Positions 23,170 to 32,346 of a DNA stretch of 64,000 bases are shown here, in pieces. How positions within the stretch are numbered: position 1 is the first letter of the stretch; each line of letters begins with the position of its first letter. Below the pieces are notes generated by a model. The model worked only from the letters and a program-made list of their open reading frames with translations. It had not been told where the DNA came from and made no database searches. The position numbers were made by a program, and so were the translations under genes. Source of the DNA: RGIG3077 sp045541475 (lineage in GTDB: Bacteria > Bacillota > Clostridia > Oscillospirales > Ruminococcaceae); NCBI GenBank assembly GCA_045541475.1, contig JAZQJI010000014.1, positions 7,874-71,873 on the forward strand. The letters run 5' to 3'.

Positions 23170-25710
23170 ATGAAATTAGCTAAAAGATTGCTGTCACTTG
23201 CGGCTTGTATGGCTGTTGCGGCAAGCTGTTTTGTAGGCACTTCACCCGTATCCGCCGAAACTTCATCCTCACCCGAGTGGGGAACACTGCAAATCAGCGG
23301 TGGCGGCTTTGTAAGCGGACTTGTTACGGGAGAAACTGCTATGTACTGCCGTACCGACGTAGGCGGTGCATATCGTTATGAAAATGGTGAATGGGTACAG
23401 CTTCTCGGCTTTTTGCCTGAGGATGACCGCGGATTTTTGTGCGTTGAAGCAATGTGTATTGATCCGAATGATGAAGATACGCTTTATCTGCTTTGCGGGT
23501 GTAACTATTTCTCCGATGCCAGAACGGTTGTGTTCAAATCAACTGACGGCGGCGAAAACTTTACAGAATATGACGTTTCCGACTATATCCGCGTGCACGG
23601 CAACGGTCAGGGCAGACAGATGGGCGAAAGAATTGCCGTTGACCCGAATAATCCTGATGTTATTTACTGTGGCGGACGTACAGGCGGTTTGATTAAATCA
23701 ACCGACGGCGGCGAAACTTGGGAAATGATTTTTGTTCCCGATGCATTCAGCAGTACTGTAAAATGGCCCGAGTGGACTGATTTTACAGTGCAGACAACTT
23801 CTGACCAAAATGGTATAACAACAGTTTATGTAGATGAAAACTCCAAGGTTTATGTGGGCGTTTCTACAACGGGCGGTACAAATCTTTACGCATCAACAAA
23901 TGGCGGCACAAGCTTTTCTGCACTTTCTTCTGAGTTGCCTACATCTATGTATATTGCAAGAATTAACCCTGATGCCGACGGCAATCTGCTGCTTGCATAC
24001 CAAGGCGGCATAAGCTTTGCAGGTTCAGGCGGCGGTGCTTACAGATACAATATAACGACCGGTGAAGTTAAAAAAATCAGCCCTACGGGCAACTCTATCG
24101 GACAGATTCAGTCTCACCCCGATAATTCCGATTATCTTGTAGCAACAACCTGCGGCGTTTGGGCTACTCAAATGTGGGAAGGTTACGATGAAGCATGTTG
24201 GGGCGAATGGATGTACACCAGCCTTGACGGCGGCGAGACATGGACGGAAATTTATCCCGGTAAAAAGGGTAATTGGTATTGGAATGAAGAAGAACAGCAG
24301 ATGATGCAGGAAGACCTTTATCAGTGTTTGCAGGATGGCGGCGTTGATTGGGTACGCGGCAAGGCTATTCATTGGTCGGGCTCATTGGTGTTTGATCCTA
24401 ACAACCCTGATGATGTACTCGTTACATCAGGTAACGGTGTTTTCAAGTGGTCAAATATTCTCACAAGCGATCCTGTTGCAACTTTCCATGCAAAAGGTAT
24501 TGAAGAAGTTGTAGCACTTGATTTCTGCAGCGTTGAAGGCGGTTACAACTATTCCGCAATTGGTGACTATGACGGATTTACTCATAAAGACGTTGATACT
24601 TCCGTTCAGCATTCACCCAACTTTGGTTCTTCCACTTCTATTTCATATTGCTATTCAAATCCTGATATTATGATGCGTGTGCCTGAGCATAGTAGCCAAA
24701 GCACTAATGGTCAGTACTCTACCGATGGCGGCGTTACATGGACGGAATTCCCGTCCGCTGCATATAACGGTGGTGATACCGCAATTGTTCAGCTTGCAAG
24801 CGGCAAGTACAGATTTATCTGTGGCGGCAGCGAAAGCGCAGGCTTGAAGTATTCCGATGACTACGGTGCAACATGGCAATCTTCTTCAGGTCTTACAGGT
24901 GGTAAGAGATCAATGCTTGAAGTTGATTCTGAAAACGAACAGTATGTTTACGCGTTCTCAATGGTTAAGAGCTATTCTGGTGAAACTACTCATTATTATT
25001 TGAATGTCAGCAGCGACTACGGTGCAACATTTACAGCAAAACAAGTTGCTGTAAACGATGGTTGCGCTGATTTCAGAAGAATTACCGTTGTTGATGGTAC
25101 CGTATTCTGTCCTGTTGGTTGGTATGGATTATATGCAACTTCTGACCATGGCGAAAGCTTTACCAAGCTTGACAGCGTGGCTTATTGCGAAACTATAAGC
25201 CGTGGTGCCGCTAAGGATTCTTCAAGCCCTGATACACTTTATATGTGGGGTTGGCTTGATAATGAAAATGTTGTTGAAGGCGTTTACGCTTCAACTGATA
25301 TGGGCGAAAGCTGGCAGCGCGTTAATGATGACGAGCATCAGTACGGCGGTCCCGGCAACGGCAACTTTGTTGTTGGCGATATGAATGAATTTGGCACTTT
25401 CTATATGAGTTCTGTTGGTGTTGGCATTGTATATTGTAAAAATGCTTTTGGTACTAATACATCAACTGAAGATCCCGAACCGCCCGTTGAAGAAAATATT
25501 CTTTACGGCGATGTAAACGGAGATGGCAAAGTTAACGCAATGGATGCTACACTTGCTGCACGATATGCAGTTGGCTCATATACTCTTGACGCTGATGCTA
25601 TTGTAAGAGCCGACGTAAATGGCGATGGTAAAGTAAACGCATTTGATGCAACGCTTATTGCAAGATATGCAATTGGTGCACTTACATCATTTCCTATTCA
25701 AAATTCATAA
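23170..25710 (+). CDS. Secreted GH74 xyloglucanase with C-terminal dockerin
   Basis: 846 residues from the ATG at 23170 (AAGGTG 6 bp upstream, and the signal peptide begins here); earlier in-frame TTG, ATG and GTG codons exist. Signal peptide about 1-29. The GH74 double beta-propeller has multiple Asp-box repeats such as STDGGETW and SLDGGETWTEI. Likely catalytic Asp residues are in CRTDVGGAYRY and in IGDYDGFTH. The C-terminal ~65 residues are a type I dockerin with two Ca-binding repeats (DVNGDGKVNAMDATLAARY and DVNGDGKVNAFDATLIARY). It should cleave xyloglucan or related beta-glucans while docked on a cellulosome scaffoldin. It has its own promoter and terminator. Confidence 0.92.
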   Translation: MKLAKRLLSLAACMAVAASCFVGTSPVSAETSSSPEWGTLQISGGGFVSGLVTGETAMYCRTDVGGAYRYENGEWVQLLGFLPEDDRGFLCVEAMCIDPNDEDTLYLLCGCNYFSDARTVVFKSTDGGENFTEYDVSDYIRVHGNGQGRQMGERIAVDPNNPDVIYCGGRTGGLIKSTDGGETWEMIFVPDAFSSTVKWPEWTDFTVQTTSDQNGITTVYVDENSKVYVGVSTTGGTNLYASTNGGTSFSALSSELPTSMYIARINPDADGNLLLAYQGGISFAGSGGGAYRYNITTGEVKKISPTGNSIGQIQSHPDNSDYLVATTCGVWATQMWEGYDEACWGEWMYTSLDGGETWTEIYPGKKGNWYWNEEEQQMMQEDLYQCLQDGGVDWVRGKAIHWSGSLVFDPNNPDDVLVTSGNGVFKWSNILTSDPVATFHAKGIEEVVALDFCSVEGGYNYSAIGDYDGFTHKDVDTSVQHSPNFGSSTSISYCYSNPDIMMRVPEHSSQSTNGQYSTDGGVTWTEFPSAAYNGGDTAIVQLASGKYRFICGGSESAGLKYSDDYGATWQSSSGLTGGKRSMLEVDSENEQYVYAFSMVKSYSGETTHYYLNVSSDYGATFTAKQVAVNDGCADFRRITVVDGTVFCPVGWYGLYATSDHGESFTKLDSVAYCETISRGAAKDSSSPDTLYMWGWLDNENVVEGVYASTDMGESWQRVNDDEHQYGGPGNGNFVVGDMNEFGTFYMSSVGVGIVYCKNAFGTNTSTEDPEPPVEENILYGDVNGDGKVNAMDATLAARYAVGSYTLDADAIVRADVNGDGKVNAFDATLIARYAIGALTSFPIQNS

Positions 25711-25761
25711 TTAAATTAAAACGACATTTGACATAAGTAATATAGTCATATAGAAGTTTAG

Positions 25762-25797
25762 AAAGCCACTTTTGATATTGGTGTCAAAAGTGGCTTT
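25762..25797 (+). terminator. Terminator after the GH74 gene
   Basis: A perfect 14-bp stem AAAGCCACTTTTGA (25762-25775 with 25784-25797) with an 8-nt loop. Confidence 0.85.
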
Positions 25798-25812
25798 GTG
25801 CTTCTTGTGCGA

Positions 25813-25841
25813 TTGACTTTATGCAAAGATTTTGCTATAAT
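25813..25841 (+). promoter_or_regulatory. Promoter of the DUF5714-like gene
   Basis: TTGACT (25813-25818), 17-bp spacer, TATAAT (25836-25841), 39 bp before the start. Confidence 0.78.
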
Positions 25842-25880
25842 CAACTCAACTAGAAATAAGAATTTTACGAGGTAACATAC

Positions 25881-26576
25881 ATGAACGAAGAATGCTTGAT
25901 TTGCAAAGCTCCGTTGGAATACCTTAATATCGACGAGGAAATGGAATGTGTGCTTTGCCACAAAAAACAGTATAGTAAAACGAGATGTGTCAACCGTCAT
26001 TTCGTATGTGATGAATGTCACACAAGCGGAATGGACAGCATTATTGCGATTTGTCTGAATAGTAAATCTGATGATCCGATTAAGATTTTGGAAGAAATGA
26101 TGAGCATGTCGTCTTGCCATATGCACGGTCCTGAGCATCATACAATGGTTGGCACGGCACTTCTAACCGCTTACAAAAACGCAGGCGGTGAAATTGATCT
26201 GTTGTCTGCGCTTGGAGAAATGCAGAAAAGAGGAAAACAAGTCCCTGGCGGTGCTTGCGGATTTTGGGGAGCATGTGGTGCTGGCATCAGTACGGGAATG
26301 TATATTTCCATCGCCTTAAAAGCGACTCCTTTGGCAAGCGAAGCTTGGGGATTATCCAACCAAATGACAGCAAGATCGTTGGATGCGATAGGCAAAAATG
26401 GCGGCCCCCGTTGTTGTAAAAGAGATTCGTATCTTGCTATCATCGAAGCTGTCAAATTCACGAGCGAAAAATTACATATAGATATGAAACTAAACTCTGT
26501 AATTTGCACTCGCTCACATTTGAACAATCAGTGCAGGCGAGAAAAGTGCCCTTTTCACAAAAGTTATACAGAGTAA
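25881..26576 (+). CDS. Cys-rich DUF5714-like protein
   Basis: 231 residues. The N-terminal part (1-55) is a zinc-ribbon-like region with CxxC pairs (CLICKAPL, CVLCHKKQ, CDECHTSG). A central helical domain has CHMHGPEHH and a Gly/Cys motif GGACGFWGACGAGISTGM. A C-terminal Cys set follows (CTRSHLNNQCRREKCPFH). The pattern matches the DUF5714 family as I remember it. Many Cys and His residues suggest metal or Fe-S binding; no reaction is established. GAGGT precedes the start. Monocistronic. Confidence 0.66.
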   Translation: MNEECLICKAPLEYLNIDEEMECVLCHKKQYSKTRCVNRHFVCDECHTSGMDSIIAICLNSKSDDPIKILEEMMSMSSCHMHGPEHHTMVGTALLTAYKNAGGEIDLLSALGEMQKRGKQVPGGACGFWGACGAGISTGMYISIALKATPLASEAWGLSNQMTARSLDAIGKNGGPRCCKRDSYLAIIEAVKFTSEKLHIDMKLNSVICTRSHLNNQCRREKCPFHKSYTE

Positions 26577-26605
26577 CAAATTCCAATTTATATGTTAGGT
26601 GTTAA

Positions 26606-26635
26606 ATAACCCATGAAGAATTCTTCGTGGGTTAT
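26606..26635 (+). terminator. Terminator after the DUF5714-like gene
   Basis: A 15-bp stem with one G-T pair (26606-26620 with 26621-26635) is followed by GCTTTTTT. Confidence 0.8.
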
Positions 26636-26703
26636 GCTTTTTTATAACTATCCGCATTAGTTCAAAGGTCGTTTTTTGATGTGTATACTTGTGTATAACT
26701 AAA

Positions 26704-26731
26704 ACGCCTGTTGTTTGATTACAACAGGCGT
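26704..26731 (-). terminator. Terminator of the GH9 gene
   Basis: A perfect 11-bp stem ACGCCTGTTGT (26704-26714 with 26721-26731) and 6-nt loop, followed by TTTTAG on the minus strand. Confidence 0.85.
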
Positions 26732-26762
26732 ATGTGTTTAGTTATAAAATTTTAAGCAAATC

Positions 26763-29018
26763 TTATGCGGGGAGAGAGGGGACTGCGCCAACTGAATATC
26801 TTGCGATAAGCGTAGCATCAAGAGCGTTAACCTTTCCATCAAGGTTTACATCTGCATTGAGTATGCCCTGATCACTAAGAGCAAGAGCGCCAACTGCATA
26901 ACGTGCAGTTACAGTAGCATCAAGAGCGTTAACCTTGCCGTCGCAGTTTGCATCGCCATAAAGCACATCGGGTTCGTCGGGTTCATCAGGCTCTTCGGAA
27001 GGGGTTGTGCCGTCAGGTTCAATACCCCAAATAAGAGTATCGCCATCATACATTGTCATGTAAGCAGTGTCGATCATTGCATTTTCGCCGCCTTGAACAA
27101 GGCCCTGGAAAGAGTAGTCGTTTGAAGCGTCCCAAGTAACTCCGAGATTATCTGCAATATAAATTCTGAACTGACATTCTGAACGGTGCTCAGACTGACC
27201 TGTGGGCATTACAACGGAGCCATCTGCGAATGAAAGCTTTACGTAGTAAATGTTTCCATCGTATTGAATGGGATCGGAAATGGACATTTTGCCCTTATCA
27301 CTTGAGTGCTGATCGTAGCCGATTCTTACAGATACATTATCAATTGTAAGACCTGCGTCAACAAGCTCAGTAATATCAAAGTAATAGTTGTAGGAAAGAT
27401 CAACGATTTGTCTTGCCGGCCATGCAGAATGATTCATTGCATAAGCCTTTATTTCTGTGTAGCTGTTGCCGGACTGGTTGATGGAAGCGCGCATGAAAAA
27501 TTCATTCCATATAGGTTCTTCTTCAGGCGGGAAAGCAGGATCGATTGTTCCGCCGTATTTTTCAACCATTGCACAAAGCGCTGCTGTGTAGCCTGCGTTG
27601 TAGTCAATAGCAACTTCAGAGTACTGATATTGGCTGATATTGTCGGTATACTCACCATTCTGGTTAGGTCCGCCTACAAGTGCACCGTAAAGAACGTGTG
27701 CGTGAGGTTTAGCGTCATCGCCTTCGGTCTGACCAATGTTTGACCACTTGTCGTTCCATGCGCCGCTTGATGTTCTGTGGTGCCATGCCTGAGGATAATA
27801 ATCGCTCATACCTACTACATAGCTTATGCCCAAATCGTTATCGCCAAAGCAATAATTCATTGTAGAATCAGCAAATTCAGTATACTTTGTAACCGCCGAA
27901 GCTTCATCTGCGAAAATAGTATCAACAGCAACATAAGCAAGGAAAGCGGTGGTTGTTGCGTGGCGCAATGCACCCCAGTTGAAGAGCCAAGCAAGTCCAT
28001 CGGGTGTGTAGCTTACTTGCTTGCCACCGTAACCTGTTGTCCAGTATTCAAGGTGCTTTCTGAACTGTTCGATCCATTCGGTATCGCCTGTGTTGATAGC
28101 ATAAAGCAATGTGCCGCCCTGCTGTGTATCGTCCCAACAGTGACCCCAAGTGAATTTGAGTTCTGTGGACTGCTGTTCTGTTCCCAGATTTGAGATATAA
28201 TCACTTTCGCAAAGATCAAGATATGCCTGATCTTCGGTTGCCATATAAAGCCAGTTTGCAGCGTAGAATAAATCATCATAGAAGGATGACGGCTTGTAGT
28301 AGGTGTGCTCAGCAGTATCATCACCAATGGAACGATTAGCGTCAGCTCTGTCAAAGCAAGCTATTGCATGTTCAAGATATGTATTTGCCTTGGCGGGATC
28401 TTCATCTTTGAAGCAAAGATAACCAGAAGCGAGTGCAGCAGCCATCTGCGCTTCTATCGAACTGTCATTACATGTGTAATAAGGTCTTTCGGTGTTGCCG
28501 GTTTGAAGTTCGTATTTATCCATATATACTTCAGCAGCACCCCACCAAACGTGGTCAAAGCTGCCTTCGCCTATCATATAGACAATCTCATCGCCCAAAT
28601 CACAACCAACAAGATAATCAAGCGCCCATTCAAGATTTAGCATGTATTCTTCGTATTCGCCAACTTCGGTTACGCCTTCTTTATACTGCAAAAGACCCCA
28701 TGCAAGCAGATTTGCAGCGTATGCATTTGTAAGTGTGAATTTGAGATGGTCGCCGGCATCAAACCAACCGCCCGGTATAAAGTCGTTAACCATGCAATCT
28801 GCACGCCACGAAACCTCGTTCCAATCAGCAATCGGTCCGGACTGCTGTACCTGGTAGAAAAACATTGATTTCTGTAGTGCTTCACCATAGTTATATGCAG
28901 GATTTGCTTCAGCACTTGCGATGATGCTGTAATCATTCTGAATGTCTGAAGACGGTAAAACCGTGCACATTCCTGCAAGCAATGCTGCCGAAGTCAACAC
29001 GCTTAAGATTTTTTTCAT
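26763..29018 (-). CDS. Secreted GH9 endoglucanase with CBM3-like domain and dockerin
   Basis: 751 residues. Signal peptide about 1-36. GH9 catalytic domain (about 40-485): GGWFDAGDH (83-91) carries the catalytic Asp base, HHRTSSGAW is the conserved His/Arg loop, and SEVAIDYNAGYTAAL near 475 holds the acid Glu. A CBM3c-like domain follows (about 500-655; SVRIGYDQHSSDKG and CQFRIYIADN region), then an Asp/Glu/Pro linker and a C-terminal dockerin with two repeats (DANCDGKVNALDATVTARY, DVNLDGKVNALDATLIARY). This is the processive-endoglucanase layout. It should hydrolyse cellulose outside the cell as a cellulosome component. Confidence 0.92.
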   Translation of the reverse strand: MKKILSVLTSAALLAGMCTVLPSSDIQNDYSIIASAEANPAYNYGEALQKSMFFYQVQQSGPIADWNEVSWRADCMVNDFIPGGWFDAGDHLKFTLTNAYAANLLAWGLLQYKEGVTEVGEYEEYMLNLEWALDYLVGCDLGDEIVYMIGEGSFDHVWWGAAEVYMDKYELQTGNTERPYYTCNDSSIEAQMAAALASGYLCFKDEDPAKANTYLEHAIACFDRADANRSIGDDTAEHTYYKPSSFYDDLFYAANWLYMATEDQAYLDLCESDYISNLGTEQQSTELKFTWGHCWDDTQQGGTLLYAINTGDTEWIEQFRKHLEYWTTGYGGKQVSYTPDGLAWLFNWGALRHATTTAFLAYVAVDTIFADEASAVTKYTEFADSTMNYCFGDNDLGISYVVGMSDYYPQAWHHRTSSGAWNDKWSNIGQTEGDDAKPHAHVLYGALVGGPNQNGEYTDNISQYQYSEVAIDYNAGYTAALCAMVEKYGGTIDPAFPPEEEPIWNEFFMRASINQSGNSYTEIKAYAMNHSAWPARQIVDLSYNYYFDITELVDAGLTIDNVSVRIGYDQHSSDKGKMSISDPIQYDGNIYYVKLSFADGSVVMPTGQSEHRSECQFRIYIADNLGVTWDASNDYSFQGLVQGGENAMIDTAYMTMYDGDTLIWGIEPDGTTPSEEPDEPDEPDVLYGDANCDGKVNALDATVTARYAVGALALSDQGILNADVNLDGKVNALDATLIARYSVGAVPSLPA

Positions 29019-29096
29019 TCTTTCTCCTCCTGATTAAAATAATTTTCGTTTGCAAAAATTGTAAAATAAAAATTTTCGCATAAACCTACATATATA

Positions 29097-29125
29097 ATAA
29101 TGACATAAAAACTGCAATTTGTCAA
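29097..29125 (-). promoter_or_regulatory. Promoter of the GH9 gene
   Basis: Minus strand: TTGACA (29120-29125), 17-bp spacer, CATTAT (29097-29102), giving an untranslated leader of about 75 nt. Confidence 0.6.
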
Positions 29126-29214
29126 GATATATTTATGATAAATAACGCAAAATCAACGTCAATCAACTCGTTTTTTGTTTTTTTTACTTTTTTTTATTTT
29201 TTTTAAAAAAACGC

Positions 29215-29243
29215 TTGACAAATGAAAATTAATGTGATATAAT
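29215..29243 (+). promoter_or_regulatory. tRNA-Leu promoter
   Basis: TTGACA (29215-29220), 17-bp spacer, TATAAT (29238-29243); perfect consensus, 38 bp before the tRNA. Confidence 0.88.
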
Positions 29244-29281
29244 GTTTAACGTTGCAAGAGAGCAACACACATAGTATGTGT

Positions 29282-29368
29282 GCGAGGGTGGCGGAATCGG
29301 CAGACGCACTAGCTTGAGGGGCTAGCGGGAGCAATCTCGTGTGGGTTCAAGTCCCATCCCTCGCACCA
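29282..29368 (+). tRNA. tRNA-Leu (anticodon GAG)
   Basis: 87 nt including an encoded CCA. Acceptor stem GCGAGGG pairs with CCCTCGC. The anticodon stem CTAGC/GCTAG encloses TTGAGGG, giving anticodon GAG, which reads CUC and CUU. A long variable arm (CGGGAGCAATCTCG) confirms class II. The T-loop TTCAAGT is present. It is a single-gene transcript with its own promoter and terminator. Confidence 0.95.
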
Positions 29369-29376
29369 ACACAAAA

Positions 29377-29400
29377 AACCCGATGAAATTTCATCGGGTT
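29377..29400 (+). terminator. tRNA-Leu terminator
   Basis: AACCCGATGA (29377-29386) pairs perfectly with TCATCGGGTT (29391-29400), followed by TTTT. Confidence 0.88.
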
Positions 29401-29493
29401 TTTTGCTATGTATCAAAGAAATATTTGCAGCCATTAAAAACAGCCCGAGAAACCTTTAAACAGTTTCTCAGGCTTGTTGATTATTACATGGTA

Positions 29494-30027
29494 TCAGTCG
29501 TTTTGATTAAAAGAGTTAAACCATGCTCTTTTTTCAAACGGCTGTTTTTTTACTCTTTTAACGGTATCCAAGGCTTTTCCTACGGGCAAAAAGCACACAA
29601 GATCTAATTCATCGGGGACGTTTAATATTTGCGCCATTTGGTAGCCTATATTATCGTCATCAGTAATGTGCCCTTCTATCCAGCAGCTTTTATAGCCAAG
29701 TTCTTCAATCGCAAGCAGCATATTTTCAATAGCCGCAGAATAATCCTGCACGGCAAAGCATTTATCGCGGTATGCGCATATTCTTTTGGTAAGCACGCAT
29801 ATCATGGCAGGTGCAGTTTCACAAATTGGTGGCTGAATAACGTTATGCAGTTTTTTCAGAATTTCACAGTCATCAACTGCAATTAATGATGTTGTTTGCT
29901 TGTTGCAGCCTGAAGGGGCGGCGAGTCCTGCTTCCATTATCAGTTTAAGATGCTCTCTGGGCACCATTTCATTTGAAAATATTCCCCTGTAGCTTACTCT
30001 TGAATTTATTACATTCATAATGCTCAT
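29494..30027 (-). CDS. Nitroreductase family FMN protein
   Basis: 177 residues, typical for small nitroreductases. RVSYRGIFSNEMVPREHL at the start and GLAAPSGCNKQTTSLIAV are the FMN-contact segments; EELGYKSCWIEGH is the second conserved block. NAD(P)H-dependent reduction of an unknown nitro, quinone or flavin substrate. The start overlaps the stop of the transglutaminase gene (ATGA), so it is translationally coupled to it. Confidence 0.83.
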   Translation of the reverse strand: MSIMNVINSRVSYRGIFSNEMVPREHLKLIMEAGLAAPSGCNKQTTSLIAVDDCEILKKLHNVIQPPICETAPAMICVLTKRICAYRDKCFAVQDYSAAIENMLLAIEELGYKSCWIEGHITDDDNIGYQMAQILNVPDELDLVCFLPVGKALDTVKRVKKQPFEKRAWFNSFNQND

Positions 30028-32339
30028 AAAGCCAGCTCCAATTCTGTATAGATTTTTGATTTTTTGCGTAGTTTTCTGAAATTGCAGTATGTTTCAATCA
30101 TCGTTTTCATTTGATTTTTATCAAGCGTATTTTCGCCGTATATGCAACTATCAAAAAGTTCGGCAATCGGCATAATATCGAAGCCATAGCTGTTAAGGAT
30201 ATACTTTGCCGTATCAAGCGCAGAACGGCTTTGCGGTGATTTTGTACGCTTATTTATCGCTTTCATGATATATCTGCAAAGTTTTTGACATTGTTGGCTT
30301 TTTGCCAAGTGTTTGATATAAAGCTTTTCTATAATCGGATAAATGACAAATACCATCAACAAGGTAAGCAAAAGCGCACCTAAGATTATAACGGCTATTA
30401 ATGCGGCAAGCTGTAAAGAACCCAACTTAAAGCCTTCGTCAGCAACGGTAGGCTCGAAGCGCATCCAGCCGTAGCCTGAAATGTAAACTTCGCAAAAAGC
30501 GTGCGAATCTCCTTCAGATATTTTGTAGCTTTGTTTTGTGCCAAAGTAATTTGTGCTGTTTGCTTCTTCTGAGTAGGAAAAACCTTCACAGTATCTTGCA
30601 TCAAGTCCTACGCTTCTGCACAAAAGCGTCATTGCGGTTGCATAGTGATAGCATGAGCCGCGTTTGGTGTTAAAGATAAAATCGGTTATGTTCTTGCCCT
30701 TTGGGCAAACATAGTCTGTATCGTAGATATAACCTTGCTCGGTAAAATATTGTTCAATCGCCTTGGCTTTTTCGTAGTCAGAGTAAAGTCCGTCAGTTAT
30801 GCTTTCGCCCAAATCTCTGATTTTTTTGGAAAAAACACGTTCGCTTTCTTCTTCAAAAATCTTGTTTTGTGCTTGATATCGCTCGTAAGCTTTGGCAACA
30901 ACAAGTGAGTTTGAATTTGAATACAAATCCAATAAAAATTCGCCGTAATCTTCATATTGCAATGCGCGCATTATAATTTGTGTGCGTTTTTCATAAATTA
31001 TCTGCGGAGATATATATTCGATAGCGATAAGGTTTTTCTGCGCAAGATGGATAAGGCTTTTGCCGGAAGTGAGATAGATTGTATCGCTGTCACTTTGGAA
31101 AAGCTGCACATCGGCAATTTCGGGGCATGAAGATATACTTATGCTTTGGGCGTTTTCAGGTGTAAGCACATAAGTGGGGTTAAAGTTTTGGTTAACGCTG
31201 ATATAGTAAATTGTTTGCGAATAATCGTTTAAATCATTGCTCTGACCAATAAGGTCGGTAAGGTTGTATTTTTCGGCAAATTCATGATTGTTATTGCAAA
31301 CGGATATTATTTCTGCAATAAGTTCGGCAGGGTTGTAATCGCTAAGTCCATCTTGTTTAAAGGTGTATTTTTCGTAATCATTAACATACACATCATCAAG
31401 ACTCATGTAATATTCATCCTGTGCTAAGGGCGTCCAACTATCTTTGTTTTCATCATAATAATAGTAGCATTGGGTTTTAAGGTTTAAAAGTTCATTTGCA
31501 CCAACGCGCATAAGCTCTCTTTGAGAAGTAAGATTGCCCGTGTTGTTGCCGTTTGAATGTATTGTGAAATTGTCTACAACTCTTCCGTAATCGCTTGAAA
31601 ACCTACCCTGTGTAAAATCATCAAAAGCTGAACGCTTGTCTTCAATATCTGGCTTGGGTATAACCAACGCTATCAATATTGATGCTGCCAAAAAGGATAT
31701 TACTGATATGGGATATTTTGATTTTTCGTTGTTTTGTTGGTTATACGTTTTATTCTTTCCCGTTGTTAGATTTGAGTATATAACCGTTATCATAAACAAA
31801 GCTATTAAAGCCGCACAAAATATGGGCGGATAGCTTTCGTAGTCCTTTGCGTAGATAATCGGCGGAAACAGAGCAAGCAAAAACAAAACCGAAATACGCA
31901 GATATACTTTTGTGTAAAAGTACGTTGCCGAACCAATCGCTAATGATATCACTATCAGCAGAATGCAGCAGTTTCCCGGGTTGTATTCCATATACGAACC
32001 ACTGCCGAAAAACCAGTCCGCAAAGTAAAGTGTGTCCATGGTAGTATCGGCTTTGTCAAGCATTAATTGTTCATATATCATTGCAATGGGTTCCATCAAA
32101 AACAACACTGCTATTATAAACACTGCAAACAAAAACTTCATTTTGGGTTTTCTTGCAATATCATAAACCGAAAACAAAATCAATTGAAAGGCAAATGCTG
32201 CAAAAAGTGCAAGGATAAACAGCGTTTTTTCAGCAGAAAAATGCCATACAAAGCTTGCAGAGGTAAATGCGGCAAAAACCGTTGGAATAAGGGCAAACAG
32301 CTTTGCTTTATCAAGTTTTTTCGGGTTAAAAAAAAGCAT
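30024..32339 (-). CDS. Membrane transglutaminase-like protein (TgpA type)
   Basis: 771 residues: five to six N-terminal membrane helices (about 1-225), a large extracytoplasmic region with a transglutaminase-like core (Cys in RGSCYHYATAMTLLCRSVG, His in SHAFCEVYISGYGW, followed by RFEPT), another helix (about 650-675), and a cytosolic tail. The family usually forms a cluster with a MoxR AAA ATPase and a DUF58 protein. The DUF58 gene is 7 bp upstream, but no MoxR gene is present. Role presumed in envelope protein processing or cross-linking. Confidence 0.85.
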   Translation of the reverse strand: MLFFNPKKLDKAKLFALIPTVFAAFTSASFVWHFSAEKTLFILALFAAFAFQLILFSVYDIARKPKMKFLFAVFIIAVLFLMEPIAMIYEQLMLDKADTTMDTLYFADWFFGSGSYMEYNPGNCCILLIVISLAIGSATYFYTKVYLRISVLFLLALFPPIIYAKDYESYPPIFCAALIALFMITVIYSNLTTGKNKTYNQQNNEKSKYPISVISFLAASILIALVIPKPDIEDKRSAFDDFTQGRFSSDYGRVVDNFTIHSNGNNTGNLTSQRELMRVGANELLNLKTQCYYYYDENKDSWTPLAQDEYYMSLDDVYVNDYEKYTFKQDGLSDYNPAELIAEIISVCNNNHEFAEKYNLTDLIGQSNDLNDYSQTIYYISVNQNFNPTYVLTPENAQSISISSCPEIADVQLFQSDSDTIYLTSGKSLIHLAQKNLIAIEYISPQIIYEKRTQIIMRALQYEDYGEFLLDLYSNSNSLVVAKAYERYQAQNKIFEEESERVFSKKIRDLGESITDGLYSDYEKAKAIEQYFTEQGYIYDTDYVCPKGKNITDFIFNTKRGSCYHYATAMTLLCRSVGLDARYCEGFSYSEEANSTNYFGTKQSYKISEGDSHAFCEVYISGYGWMRFEPTVADEGFKLGSLQLAALIAVIILGALLLTLLMVFVIYPIIEKLYIKHLAKSQQCQKLCRYIMKAINKRTKSPQSRSALDTAKYILNSYGFDIMPIAELFDSCIYGENTLDKNQMKTMIETYCNFRKLRKKSKIYTELELAL

Positions 32340-32346
32340 ATTTGCA

